From: RH-AL1 sp965277735
GTDB lineage: Bacteria; Pseudomonadota; Alphaproteobacteria; Rhizobiales; Beijerinckiaceae
Direction: 5' to 3'
Length of the DNA: 64,000 nucleotides
NCBI GenBank assembly: GCA_965277735.1
Contig: CBDIDO010000003.1
Coordinates: 186,001 to 250,000, forward strand
The translations under genes were made by a program, and so were the position numbers. Every line of letters starts with the position of its first letter. The stretch's first letter is position 1. Shown one piece after another: positions 43,022 through 53,425 of this stretch. The notes beneath the pieces are model-generated. The model had not been told where the DNA came from and searched no databases. It worked only from the letters and a program-made list of their open reading frames with translations.

Positions 43022-43280
43022 ACGGCGGTTGGCGATGCTCATTCCGCCCCGAGGGTCGGCATACGGCATCGACCCGGCGCTGAGCACTTTCCCTAGCTGT
43101 CGTCTACGGAGATCGGCAATGGAGCCAGGCGCTGCCAACAGCTTCCCTTCCCCCTTGTGGGGACAACCATCCGACCGCGAAGCTTTGCCGGATCGAAGGA
43201 GATTTGAAGTTGGCCGGAGCAGCTGATGCAGCATTGGTTTGATACACACCGGGTTCGGCTGCTCCGCTCCGGAATGAGGG

Positions 43281-43358
43281 CCCTCAAGGCTGAAAATCAG
43301 CGTCGCGTAGACGAAGAACACCACAAGACCCATCGCGCCTTCGAGGATCGTCGTGCGC
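43281..43358 (-). pseudogene. Duplicated 3' end of the cation exchanger gene (left repeat)
   Basis: 72 of 79 aligned positions match 47954-48032, the last 25 or so codons and stop of the exchanger gene, in the same orientation. A one-base deletion shifts the frame, so the stop codon is bypassed. Translated, it still reads TTILEGAM and VVFFVYATLIF. Sequence similarity ends sharply on both sides. A third, more diverged segment at about 43493-43555 reads HTTIPEGAM on the same strand. Confidence 0.8.
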
Positions 43359-43691
43359 CGACGCCGGGCGCCGTCTTTCCGCTACCGGCGAACAATCGTG
43401 CCCACAGACTGTCGCAATCCCGTTTCGATACAAACTGATTTAGGTGCGCTCCACGCGCCCCGGGAATGACGGACAGGCCCATTCAGGCCGAGAGATCGGC
43501 GTCGCAACTCCAGCATCGCGCCCTCCGGGATCGTGGTGTGCGCGCCCGGAGAAGGGGCGGCCGATGGTCGAGGCGGCGCCACCGAAGCGCGTCGCGCTGG
43601 CTCCGCGGCCACTGGTATGCCCGCACCATTGCATTAGTATTCTTGCGCATTAGGTGCCCGTCTTGGGCGACATCGCTCTTCGAGGAAGCAG

Positions 43692-45173
43692 ATGGATCAG
43701 AGCGTCAATCGAAGCCAGCTGCAGCTCATCATAGCTGGCCTCACCGACGGTGTGATCCTCATCGAACCCGATCAGTCGATCGCCTGGGCCAACGACGCCG
43801 CGCTCGCGATGCACGGGATCGAGCGGGTCGAGGCGCTCGGCGAATCCGTCGCCGCATATCGCGCCAATTTTCAGCTGCAATACCGCAACAACCATCACAT
43901 CGAGGAGGGACGCTACCCGATCGAACGTGTGGTCGGCGGCGAGCGGTTCGATGATGTCGTCGTCGAAGTGACCCCAGCCGGCAAGAACAAGCCGCAATGG
44001 GTGCATCGCATCCGGAGTCTCATCATCAACGACACCGACGGCAACCCCGATTGCCTGGTGCTGATCCTCAAGGATGCGACCGACCGGTTCCAGGCGGAAG
44101 AGCGGTTCCAAAAGACGTTTGCCGCAAACCCGGCGCCGGCGATCATCTGCCGCCTCACCGACCTTCGCTACGTCAAGGTGAACCAGGGCTTCATCGAGAT
44201 GACCGGGTATCGCAAAGAGCAGCTGCTCGGTCGCACGACCTACGAGATCGATCTGTTCAAGGACGCGGAAAGACGTGGGCTCGCCATCGAGCGCCTCAGC
44301 CTCGGCGAGACCATTCCCCAGATGGAAGCGCGGATCGACCTTCCGGATGGCAGTGCCAAGTGGGTCATCGTCGCCGGCCAGCCGCTAGAGGTCGGCGACG
44401 AGGCCTGCATGCTCTTCACCTTCGCCGATCTGGAACGGCAGAAGAAGGCGGAGGCGTCGCTTCGCGACAGCGAGGAGCGGTTCGAGAAGGCGTTCAAGTC
44501 TTCGCCCTCCGCGACGATCCTCCTCAAGGCATCCGACTTCACCTTCATCGCGGTCAACGATGCGTTCCGGACGACCTTCGGCCGTGCCGAGCTCGACGTC
44601 GTCGGCCGCCAGATGGGAGAGATCGGCCTCTGGGCGAAGGACGAGGCCTTCGACAGATTCAAGAGGGTCGCGATCGAGACCGGGCTCGTCGGCGATTCCG
44701 ACGAGTGCCTCAAAACGGCGGCCGGCGACGCGCTGGACTGCGCGATCTCCGGCGTGGTGATCACGGTCGCCGCGCAGCGCTGCCTCCTCTGCACCATTCT
44801 CGACATCACCGAGCGCAAGCGCTCCGAACGCGACCTGGTCGCCGCGATCGATCAGGTGATGGCGGACACGTCCTGGTTCAGCCGCGGCCTGATCGAAAAG
44901 CTCGCCGGCCTGCGCAAGACGTCACGCAGCGAGGATCGCGACCCCGGCGCCGAAGCCCTGACGAAGCGGGAACGCCAAGTCCTGCAATTCATCTGTCAGG
45001 GCGTCAGCGATGCGAAGATCGCGGACCGTCTGAGCCTGTCCCCCAACACCGTCCGCAATCACATCGCCGCCCTCTACAGGAAGCTCGATGTTCACAACCG
45101 GACCGAGGCGGCGCTCTGGGGCCATTCGCACGGCGTGCTGCCGGACGCGACGACGAAAGCCAAAGACGCGTAG
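43692..45173 (+). CDS. PAS-PAS-PAS-LuxR transcriptional regulator
   Basis: 493 residues with three PAS sensor domains (about 8-130, 133-255, 262-375) and a C-terminal LuxR-type HTH (LTKRERQVLQFICQGVSDAKIADRLSLSPNTVRNHIAALYRKL, about 423-466). No receiver domain and no membrane segment, so it senses a cytoplasmic signal through PAS; no heme or FMN signature such as NCRFLQ is seen. It opens the cluster of CsbD/DUF883-type stress genes and is the natural candidate for their local regulator. ATG 43692 lies nine bases after GAGGAAG. Confidence 0.88.
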   Translation: MDQSVNRSQLQLIIAGLTDGVILIEPDQSIAWANDAALAMHGIERVEALGESVAAYRANFQLQYRNNHHIEEGRYPIERVVGGERFDDVVVEVTPAGKNKPQWVHRIRSLIINDTDGNPDCLVLILKDATDRFQAEERFQKTFAANPAPAIICRLTDLRYVKVNQGFIEMTGYRKEQLLGRTTYEIDLFKDAERRGLAIERLSLGETIPQMEARIDLPDGSAKWVIVAGQPLEVGDEACMLFTFADLERQKKAEASLRDSEERFEKAFKSSPSATILLKASDFTFIAVNDAFRTTFGRAELDVVGRQMGEIGLWAKDEAFDRFKRVAIETGLVGDSDECLKTAAGDALDCAISGVVITVAAQRCLLCTILDITERKRSERDLVAAIDQVMADTSWFSRGLIEKLAGLRKTSRSEDRDPGAEALTKRERQVLQFICQGVSDAKIADRLSLSPNTVRNHIAALYRKLDVHNRTEAALWGHSHGVLPDATTKAKDA

Positions 45174-45290
45174 CGGCTACTAGTATTTTTTCGGCCAAAT
45201 TGATCTCGCCGCATCATTGCCGAAACCCTCGTCCTCGCCATGTTTCACCCGTCGCCGAATCGTCGGGGCCAGACGCGAGCGGAGCGGATC

Positions 45291-45476
45291 GTGGACAAGG
45301 ATCGGGTCGAGGGCGGCGCCGAGGCCGCCAAAGGCTCCATGAAGGAAGCCATCGGAACGATCGTCGGAAACGAGACGACCCAAGCGCAGGGCGCCGCCGA
45401 AAAAGCAGCCGGCAAGGCGCGAGAGGCTGTCGGCAAGGCCAAGGGCGCCGCCGGCGATCGGCTCGGCAAGCGATAG
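45291..45476 (+). CDS. CsbD family stress protein
   Basis: 61 residues from GTG 45291, which gives DKDRVEGGAEAAKGSMKEAIG, the normal CsbD opening, and follows GGAGCGG. The frame is open back to an ATG at 45240, which would add 17 residues. Repeating GxAxxAxGKAxEAVGKAKG sequence forms a highly charged, Gly/Ala-rich helix. CsbD-like proteins accumulate under general stress control; the molecular role is not established. First of three CsbD-type genes in 2.6 kb. Confidence 0.8.
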   Translation: MDKDRVEGGAEAAKGSMKEAIGTIVGNETTQAQGAAEKAAGKAREAVGKAKGAAGDRLGKR

Positions 45477-45556
45477 GCCGGACAAGCGCCAAGCCGGACG
45501 GACGCAAGAGACGCCGCATCGCCATCGACGCGAACGACGTCGCAAGGGAGAGACGC

Positions 45557-45919
45557 ATGGATACAGATCGCATCAAGGGTGCCGCGCAGGAAACCGGCGG
45601 CAAGCTCCAGCAGGGCTTCGGCAAGTTGACGGGGGATTCCTCGACCCAGGCCGAAGGCGCCGCGCGCGAGATCGGCGGGAAGGCGCAGGGCCTGTACGGC
45701 GAAGCCAAGGATCAGGTGCGCGAGTTCGCCGAGGACGCGACCGACTACGCACGCGGCGCCGTCCAGCACGGCGGCGACGTCGCCCGCGAGGGCATCAGGG
45801 CCGTCGAGTCGAGCGTCAAGGACTACCCCGTCATCTACCTTCTCGCTGCGGCCGCCGCAGGCTTCTTCGCCTCGATGCTGCTCAGCGATCACAACGACCG
45901 CCGCTATCGCCGCCGCTGA
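45557..45919 (+). CDS. CsbD-like protein with C-terminal membrane anchor (DUF883/YqjD-like)
   Basis: 120 residues. The first half (DRIKGAAQETGGKLQQGFGKLTGD) is a CsbD domain; the second has an amphipathic helix and a C-terminal membrane segment (VIYLLAAAAAGFFASMLL) with a GG/Arg-rich tail, as in YqjD/ElaB (DUF883) proteins, which tether ribosomes to the membrane in stationary phase in E. coli. Fusion of the two types in one chain is worth noting. ATG 45557 has AAGGGAG upstream. Eleven bases precede the next gene. Confidence 0.82.
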   Translation: MDTDRIKGAAQETGGKLQQGFGKLTGDSSTQAEGAAREIGGKAQGLYGEAKDQVREFAEDATDYARGAVQHGGDVAREGIRAVESSVKDYPVIYLLAAAAAGFFASMLLSDHNDRRYRRR

Positions 45920-45930
45920 ACGGAGCCATC

Positions 45931-46854
45931 GTGACCTTTTTCTTCAACAAGACCCGCGACCGCCAAGAACGCGACTTCGCGACGAACGGGGCCCTCGGCT
46001 CGAACGCCGCCGCCCTCATGCTGCACCCGATGTCGTGGAGCGCCATCATCGCCGGCACCTTGACCGCGCTGGTCTGTCAGTTGGTGCTCAACCTTCTCGG
46101 CCTCGGCATCGGGCTCTCGACGGTGGATCCGAATGGCAACGGCGCGGGCGCCAAGGCGCTCTCGATCGGGGCCGGGCTCTGGATCGTCATCACCGCCATC
46201 GTGACCTATGCGATCGGCGGCTACATCGCCGGTCGCCTCGCCGGCAAGCCGCTGCGCTCGACGGCCGGCTATCACGGGCTCGTCACCTGGGCGCTGACGA
46301 CCGTCGTCGTGATCGTCCTGCTGACCAGCGCCGTCGGCTCGATCGTCGGCGGCACGCTGAGTGCCGTGACGGGCGCGTTCGGCGGCGCCGGTCACGCGGT
46401 GTCGAGCGCCGTGCAAACGGTGGCGCCGCAGATCTCCGCGCAGGTGGGCGGTGATCCTCTGTCGAAGATCGCCGACCAGCTGAAGGCCAAGGCCAACCAG
46501 CCCGACAATCTCGCGGCGCGCGACGATGCGATCGCGGCGGTCAAGTCGGCCATCTCGAGCGATCCGGCGCAGCGCCAGCAGGCCACGGACCAGGCGGCGC
46601 AAGCCGTCGCCAAGCTGACGAATGTCCCGGTCGATCAGGCGCGAACCCAGGTCCAGGGGTACGAGGACCAGTACGACCAGCTCGTCGCGACCGCGAAGCA
46701 GAAGGGCACCGAAGCTGCGGACGCTGCCGCGTCCGCCGCGTCCAAGGGGGCCCTTGCCGCATCGATCTCGTTGATCGTCGGCGCCCTCGCGGCGTTCTTC
46801 GCCGGCCGCTTCGGCGCCGTCCGGCTGCAATCGATGCTGGCTGAGGCGGCGTGA
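45931..46854 (+). CDS. Membrane protein with long central helical region
   Basis: 307 residues from GTG 45931 (GGAG upstream). Four N-terminal hydrophobic segments (about 36-58, 78-98, 118-140 and a Gly-rich stretch after it), a soluble Ala/Gln-rich helical region (about 160-265), and a final membrane helix (ALAASISLIVGALAAFFAGRF). Similar proteins annotated PhnA-like or TIGR04086-like occur beside CsbD and YqjD-type genes in Rhizobiales. No catalytic motif. Probably an envelope-stress component; function unknown. Confidence 0.72.
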   Translation: MTFFFNKTRDRQERDFATNGALGSNAAALMLHPMSWSAIIAGTLTALVCQLVLNLLGLGIGLSTVDPNGNGAGAKALSIGAGLWIVITAIVTYAIGGYIAGRLAGKPLRSTAGYHGLVTWALTTVVVIVLLTSAVGSIVGGTLSAVTGAFGGAGHAVSSAVQTVAPQISAQVGGDPLSKIADQLKAKANQPDNLAARDDAIAAVKSAISSDPAQRQQATDQAAQAVAKLTNVPVDQARTQVQGYEDQYDQLVATAKQKGTEAADAAASAASKGALAASISLIVGALAAFFAGRFGAVRLQSMLAEAA

Positions 46855-46958
46855 AGAGGGTCGCGGCGGCGTTGCGCCGCCGTGATCTCGTTCGTTTCGG
46901 GTTCGGGATGGCGAAGCTGGTCGCAGCCGGCGCGGGTCATCGAATCGCAAGGGGAACC

Positions 46959-47351
46959 ATGTCTCGAGACACCGATCGGAGACCGTCCACGCTGGGACTG
47001 ATCGGAGACGCGATCGCGCAGGCCTCGCGGCTCTTCTCGTCGGAGATCGTCCTCGCGAAGACGGAGCTCGGCGAGAAGATGGCGTCGGCCATCCTGGCCA
47101 TGGCGAGCATCGTCGGGGCTGCCACCTTTCTGATCGTCGCGATGATCTTCCTGCTGCAGGCCCTCGTCGAGTGGCTGGTCGAACGCGGCTGGCGACCGTC
47201 GCTTGCGAGCCTTCTGGTCGGCAGCGCGCTCGCGGTTGCCGCGGCAGCCGCGATCTTGATCGCGTGGCGCCGTCTGACGCTTTGGCGGCTGGCGCCGTCG
47301 CGAACCCTGAACCAGGCCTCCCGCGCAATGGCCGCGATCAAGGGACAATGA
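46959..47351 (+). CDS. Phage holin family / YqjE-like membrane protein
   Basis: 130 residues from ATG 46959 (AAGGGGAA upstream). N-terminal amphipathic helix LGLIGDAIAQASRLFSSEIVLAKTELGEK followed by two membrane helices (ILAMASIVGAATFLIVAMIFLLQ and SLLVGSALAVAAAAAILIAW), the layout of the PF07332 holin-like/YqjE proteins. Despite the family name, chromosomal members sit with yqjD-type genes and are not lysis proteins. The stop overlaps the next gene's ATG by 4 nt, matching the yqjD-yqjE-yqjK order of other bacteria. Confidence 0.82.
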   Translation: MSRDTDRRPSTLGLIGDAIAQASRLFSSEIVLAKTELGEKMASAILAMASIVGAATFLIVAMIFLLQALVEWLVERGWRPSLASLLVGSALAVAAAAAILIAWRRLTLWRLAPSRTLNQASRAMAAIKGQ

Positions 47352-47593
47352 CGATGAACAGCGCCAAGCAGGCAGAGGCGGAGGTCGAGCGCGCGCGCGT
47401 CGCTCTGGAGGCGACCCTTGCCGGTTTGCGAACAAACATGAGACCCGCGCACCTCGCACGAGAGGTCTTGTCCGGCGGGGATTGGTTCGGGCGATTCCAA
47501 AATTTCGCCCGTTCGAGCCCGATCTCGTGGGCGGTGATGACAGCCGCCGCGCTCGGGATCGGAATCCAGGCCTCGCGCCTGATGAAACCGTGA
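47348..47593 (+). CDS. DUF3618-type small membrane protein
   Basis: 81 residues. An N-terminal helix with the pattern AEVERARVALEATLAGLRTNMRP is typical of DUF3618 proteins, followed by a single C-terminal hydrophobic segment (SWAVMTAAALGIGIQASRL). Start ATG overlaps the holin-like stop (ATGA), so it is translationally coupled. It takes the place of YqjK in the YqjDE-like set. Function unknown. Confidence 0.8.
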   Translation: MTMNSAKQAEAEVERARVALEATLAGLRTNMRPAHLAREVLSGGDWFGRFQNFARSSPISWAVMTAAALGIGIQASRLMKP

Positions 47594-47608
47594 GACGTCC
47601 CAGTCACC

Positions 47609-47633
47609 GGAACTTACTGCCAAGCTTACGGTT
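47609..47633 (+). promoter_or_regulatory. Possible EcfG (general stress sigma) promoter before csbD
   Basis: GGAAC at 47609-47613, 16 bases, then GGTT at 47630-47633; the EcfG consensus is GGAAC-N16/17-CGTT, so one base of the -10 element differs. It lies 33 bases before the csbD start, a sensible 5' leader. Supports stress control of the cluster but is unproven. Confidence 0.45.
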
Positions 47634-47665
47634 CTGGGTGGCACGCATCGAAGGAGAGTCATACG

Positions 47666-47872
47666 ATGAGCAGCACAACCGACAAGATCACGGGCGTCGC
47701 CAATGAGGCGATCGGCAACGTCAAGCAGGGCATCGGCAACGTCACGGGCTCCGAGAAGCTCAAGGCCGAGGGCAAGGCGCAGGAGCTGAAGGGCGAGGCG
47801 CAGAAGACCGCCGGCGACGCGAAGAGCGCGATCGGCAATGCCGCCGACAAGGTCGCCGACAAGTTCAAGTGA
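47666..47872 (+). CDS. CsbD family stress protein
   Basis: 68 residues: DKITGVANEAIGNVKQGIGNVTGSEKLKAEGKAQELKGEAQ is a full CsbD domain. ATG 47666 with GGAGAG upstream. It has the candidate EcfG-type promoter and is the best match to classical CsbD of the three. Last gene of the cluster before the convergent exchanger gene. Confidence 0.88.
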   Translation: MSSTTDKITGVANEAIGNVKQGIGNVTGSEKLKAEGKAQELKGEAQKTAGDAKSAIGNAADKVADKFK

Positions 47873-47953
47873 TGGTTCGGCCGGGCCGGCGATTGTCCGG
47901 TCCGGCCTCGTCCCTTCTCAGTCGGCCGCGCAGCCCCGCATGACGGGGTATTG

Positions 47954-48032
47954 CCCTCACGGCTGAAAGATCAGCGTCACGTAGACGAAGAACACCACCA
48001 GGTGCATCGCGCCTTCGAGGATCGTCGTGCGC
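47954..48032. repeat. Right copy of the exchanger 3'-end direct repeat
   Basis: Counterpart of 43281-43358 in the same orientation; covers the stop codon (47957-47959) and last codons of the intact exchanger gene. The two copies enclose about 4.6 kb. Confidence 0.8.
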
Positions 48033-49090
48033 GCCCCTGAGAACGTGAGCGTGGCGAGCACCAGCGTCATCGCGAGCAGCACCATCTCGGCCGGCGGCAG
48101 GCCGAGGACGATGTCGCGGCCGGTGAGCACGCTGACGGTGACGATCGCCGGCACGGTGAGGCCGATCGTCGAGGCCGCGGCGCCGAGGCAGAGGTTCACG
48201 CCGCGCTGCAGCTGGTTGGTCGAGACGGCGCGCAGCGCGGTGATGCCTTCGGGCGCGAGCACGATCAGCGCGACGACGAGGCCGCCGAGCGCTTCGGGCA
48301 GGCCGGCGGAGACGAGGCCGCGATCGAGCAGGATCGCGAGCTTCTTCGACAGCAGCACGATCGGCAGGATCGAGGCGACGAGCAGGGCGGCGTGGCGCGT
48401 CGCGGCGCCGTGGCCGTCTCGCGCGTGGCTGGTCTCGACGAAGGCGGGATCGGCGTCCTCTTCCGCCAGCGGCTCGAGGAAGAAGCCGGTGTGCCGCGCC
48501 GTCTGCACGACGAGGAAGGTGGCGTAGAGCGCGAGACAGAAGATCGAGAAGGCGATCTCCTGGCCATGCGTGAGCGTGCCGCCCGGCGTCGAGCGCGTGA
48601 AGTTCGGCAGGATGAACGCGATGACCGATAGCGGGATGATCGTCGCGAGATACGCCGAGGCGCCCTGCATGTTGTAGCGCTGCGCGCCGTGGCGCAGGCC
48701 GCCGACGAGCAGCCCGAGCCCGACGATGCCGTTCATCACGCTCATCACGACGGCAAACATCGTGTCGCGCCCCAGCGTCGACCGCTCGCTCGCCTGCCCC
48801 TGGCCGCCGAGCATCACGGCGGAGATCAGCGCGACCTCGATGAGCACGATCGCCAGCGTGAGGATCAGCGTGCCGTAGGGCTCGCCGAAGATCTCGGCGA
48901 GATGCTCCGCCTCCTCGGTGACGCCGAAGGCCGACCACAGCATGATCGCGAGCAGACCGGCGAAGAGCAGCGCCTCCTGCCACGCTGGCAGGCCGGCGAA
49001 GAGCGTGGGAAAGGTGAAAGCGATGGTGACGGCCGCCCAGCCGACGAGGAGGCGGAGTGCGGTCACGCGACGTTCTGGGTGCAAGGACAC
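47957..49090 (-). CDS. Calcium/proton or sodium/proton exchanger (CaCA, ChaA-like)
   Basis: 377-residue CaCA-family antiporter with about eleven membrane helices in two inverted halves. The signature acidic helices are visible: FGVTEEAEHLAEIFGEPYGTLILT in the first half and ALIVLAPEGITALRAVSTNQLQRGVNL in the second. An acidic cytoplasmic loop (EEDADPAF) separates them. ChaA-like proteins expel Na+, K+ or Ca2+ at high pH. ATG 49090 is the first in frame. Its 3' end is duplicated 4.6 kb away. Converges on the csbD gene. Confidence 0.88.
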   Translation of the reverse strand: MSLHPERRVTALRLLVGWAAVTIAFTFPTLFAGLPAWQEALLFAGLLAIMLWSAFGVTEEAEHLAEIFGEPYGTLILTLAIVLIEVALISAVMLGGQGQASERSTLGRDTMFAVVMSVMNGIVGLGLLVGGLRHGAQRYNMQGASAYLATIIPLSVIAFILPNFTRSTPGGTLTHGQEIAFSIFCLALYATFLVVQTARHTGFFLEPLAEEDADPAFVETSHARDGHGAATRHAALLVASILPIVLLSKKLAILLDRGLVSAGLPEALGGLVVALIVLAPEGITALRAVSTNQLQRGVNLCLGAAASTIGLTVPAIVTVSVLTGRDIVLGLPPAEMVLLAMTLVLATLTFSGARTTILEGAMHLVVFFVYVTLIFQP

Positions 49091-49345
49091 AGCATCGCCC
49101 GACGCGTAAGGAGGCTTCGACGAGAGGTCACGCGAAAACTGTTTCTCTGTTCGGCGAAAAGGGCCGTTTCACCGTCGGGATGTGCACGGCCAATGCTCGA
49201 ACCTGCCGCCGTCACCCGGGACGCGGAAGAGAGCCCGCGCGGCTCCCTCCCCGCAAGGGGGAGGGGGAAGCTAGCGACCATCGCAAAAGAAGATGCGTCA
49301 ATGCCGTGTCGCTTCTGAAAGTTTGATACCAATCGATCGGCCCCC
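49091..49345. other. Intergenic region between exchanger and ggt
   Basis: Carries a CTCCCTCCCCGCAAGGGGGAGGGGG hairpin at about 49245-49269, related to the element after leuS (given here as arms CTCCCC and GGGGAG). No gene seen. It contains the exchanger promoter on its left and the 3' flank of ggt on its right. Confidence 0.45.
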
Positions 49346-51043
49346 TCAATATCCCACCGCCAGCGTCCCGCGCTGGCGCGGGTCGCTGGCGCCGGCGAGC
49401 ACGCCGCCGTCGATCGCGATCGACTCGACCGAGCCCCAGGCGTCGTGCGGCAGCAGGGTGTAGCCCATGCCGCGCAGCAGGCGCAGCGTGTCGGGGGAGA
49501 GCCCCGGCTCGATGAAGAGCTTGTCGGGCAGCAACTGGTCGTGCACGCGCGGCATCTCGGTCGCGGCGGCGATGTTGAGCTTGAAGTCGACGCGATCGAG
49601 GATGATCTGCAGCACCGTCGTGATGATCGTCGAGCCGCCGGGCGAGCCGGTGACGAGCTCGAGCTTGTCGTCCTTGAACATCATCGTCGGCGTCATCGAC
49701 GACAGCGGGCGCTTGCGCGGCCCGGGCGCGTTGGCCTTCCCGCCGGTGAGCCCGAAGGCGTTGGGCACGCCGGGCTTGGCGGCGAAATCGTCGAGCTCGT
49801 CGTTGAGCAGCACGCCGGTGCCGTCGGCGACGAGGCCGACGCCGAAGGAGAGGTTGAGCGTATACGTGTTGGCGACCGCGTTGCCGTCGGCATCGACCAC
49901 CGAGAAATGCGTGGTCTGGTCGCTCTCGTAGGGCGCGGGATCGACGGCGGCGATCTCGGCCGCGGGCTTGGCGCGGTCGGGCTCGATGAGGCCGCGCAGC
50001 TTCTCGGCATAGGCTTTCGAGATCAGCCCCTTCACCGGCACGTCGACGAAGGCGGGATCGGCGAGATATTCGGCGCGGTCGGCGTAGGCGAGCTTTTCGG
50101 CCTCCGCCATGTCGTGGATCGTCTTCGCCGACAGCGCGCCCTGCGCGGCGAGCGGAAAGCCTTCGAGGATGTTCAAAAGCTCGATCACGTGCACGCCGCC
50201 CGACGACGGCGGCGGCATCGAGACGATCGTGTGCCCGCGGTAGGTGCCCTGGACCGGCGCCCGCTCGATCGCGCGATAGGCGGCGAGATCGTCCATCGTC
50301 ATCGTGCCGCCAGCTGCGCGCACGGCGGTGACGATCTTCTGCGCGACAGGCCCCTCGTAGAAGCCTTTCGGCCCCTCGCGGCCGATCGTCGCCAGCGTGT
50401 CGGCGAGGTCGGGCTGGCGCAGCGTGTCGCCGTGGGTGAGCGGCGCGCCGTCCTGGTGCAGGAAGATCGCCGCCGACGACGGCCAGGCCTTCAGCCGCGT
50501 CGCCTTGGCGAGCGAATCTGCGAGGTCGTCCTCGACGGGGATGCCGTCGCGGGCGAGCTTTTCCGCCGGCGCGGCGAGGTCGGCGAGGGTGAGCTTGTGC
50601 GAGCCGTATTTGTCCACCGCGAGCGCCAGGCCGGCGACGGTGCCCGGCACCCCGACTGCGAGGCCGGTGTCGCGCGACAGCCGCGCCACGGCGTCGCCGG
50701 CGGCATCGAGAAAGACGTCGGGCTTGGTCGCCGCGGGCGCGGTCTCGCGATAGTCGATCGCGATCGTCTTCCCCTCTCGCGCCAGATGCACCAGCATGAA
50801 GCCGCCGCCGCCGAGATTGCCGGCGCGCGGCAGCGTGACCGCGATCGCGAAGGCGGTGGCCACCGCCGCATCGACGGCGTTGCCGCCCTTCCTGAGGATC
50901 TCGAGGCCGACGCGGGCCGCGGTGCCCTCCTGCGCGACCACCATGCCGTGCCGCGCGATGACCGGCAGGTTGCGCGCGCCTTCGCCGATGATCGGCGGCG
51001 GCTCGGCGTGCGCGGGGAGGGGCAGGAGAAGGGCGACGAGCAA
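49346..51043 (-). CDS. ggt: Gamma-glutamyltransferase, secreted
   Basis: About 565 residues. Classical GGT: GNAVDAAVATAFAIAVTLPRAGNLGGGG in the large chain, nucleophile Thr in QTTHFSVVDADGNAV, and SSMTPTMMF, GSPGGSTIITTVLQ in the small chain. It cleaves glutathione and transfers glutamyl groups in the periplasm. The start is uncertain: TTG 51043 gives a short signal peptide (LLVALLLPLPAHA); the frame is open to 51265 but that part translates an interspersed repeat (51065-51207). TTG 51139 inside the repeat is the only other start between. Possibly the repeat entered the original signal-peptide coding region. Confidence 0.88.
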   Translation of the reverse strand: MLVALLLPLPAHAEPPPIIGEGARNLPVIARHGMVVAQEGTAARVGLEILRKGGNAVDAAVATAFAIAVTLPRAGNLGGGGFMLVHLAREGKTIAIDYRETAPAATKPDVFLDAAGDAVARLSRDTGLAVGVPGTVAGLALAVDKYGSHKLTLADLAAPAEKLARDGIPVEDDLADSLAKATRLKAWPSSAAIFLHQDGAPLTHGDTLRQPDLADTLATIGREGPKGFYEGPVAQKIVTAVRAAGGTMTMDDLAAYRAIERAPVQGTYRGHTIVSMPPPSSGGVHVIELLNILEGFPLAAQGALSAKTIHDMAEAEKLAYADRAEYLADPAFVDVPVKGLISKAYAEKLRGLIEPDRAKPAAEIAAVDPAPYESDQTTHFSVVDADGNAVANTYTLNLSFGVGLVADGTGVLLNDELDDFAAKPGVPNAFGLTGGKANAPGPRKRPLSSMTPTMMFKDDKLELVTGSPGGSTIITTVLQIILDRVDFKLNIAAATEMPRVHDQLLPDKLFIEPGLSPDTLRLLRGMGYTLLPHDAWGSVESIAIDGGVLAGASDPRQRGTLAVGY

Positions 51044-51064
51044 CGAGAAAGAGGCGAGGCTCTT

Positions 51065-51207
51065 CCTCCTCCCGCTGGCGGGAGACGGTGGCCCGACGAA
51101 GTCCGGTCGGATGAAGGTTCGTGCCGCAACGTTGGTCAAGGAGGTGGCAACGCCCCTCGTCCGACGTCGCTTCGCGGGGCCACCTTCTCCCGCAAGCGGG
51201 AGAAGGG
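51065..51207. repeat. Inverted pair of interspersed palindromic repeats at the ggt start
   Basis: Two arms: 51065-51117 (CTCCCGC...GCGGGAG then GGTGGCCCGACGAAGTC, CGGATGAAGG) and 51151-51207 (CCCTCGTCCGAC, CGGGGCCACCTTCTCCCGC, GCGGGAGAAGG) in opposite orientation. The same element occurs as another inverted pair at 54414-54561. Confidence 0.8.
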
Positions 51208-51305
51208 ATGGCGACGGGGGTTCCGGACGATACGACGAGGTCAAACTTTCGATCCCGACTGGCATCCCACAAAAAGAACCCGGCGCTGGGCCGGGTTCTC
51301 GATAC

Positions 51306-53234
<1,929 letters not shown>

Positions 53235-53425
53235 GAGCGACCCAGGAAGCTCCGGGCGACGGTCCCGGTGCGGAGGAGAGGATAGCCGTTGCCACGGCCA
53301 GTCGAACGTCAGAGCTTAGTCGAGCTGTCTTGAGCGAACGTCTTTATGGTGCCCTGCCAACAGGGCGAATGTAAGCTGCCCCTTCTGCATTGCCAAGAGA
53401 GCGCGCCGGCCGCGTCACTATGGCC

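Larger units (their letters stand above)
42709..43691. other. Nearly 1-kb gene-free region with operator array and gene remnants
   Basis: No convincing gene in about 980 bases. It holds, in order, a promoter region for the HHH gene, the five-palindrome array (42879-43021), a CCTTCCCCCTTGTGGGG hairpin-like element near 43143, a copy of the cation-exchanger 3' end (43281-43358) and a more decayed related segment (about 43493-43555). Short open frames over this region have no protein features beyond those remnants. Confidence 0.7.

Noticed and set aside
46959..47351. Prophage remnant because of the holin-family protein
   Set aside because: No other phage genes are near; the gene sits in a YqjD-YqjE-YqjK-like arrangement typical of chromosomal stress loci.
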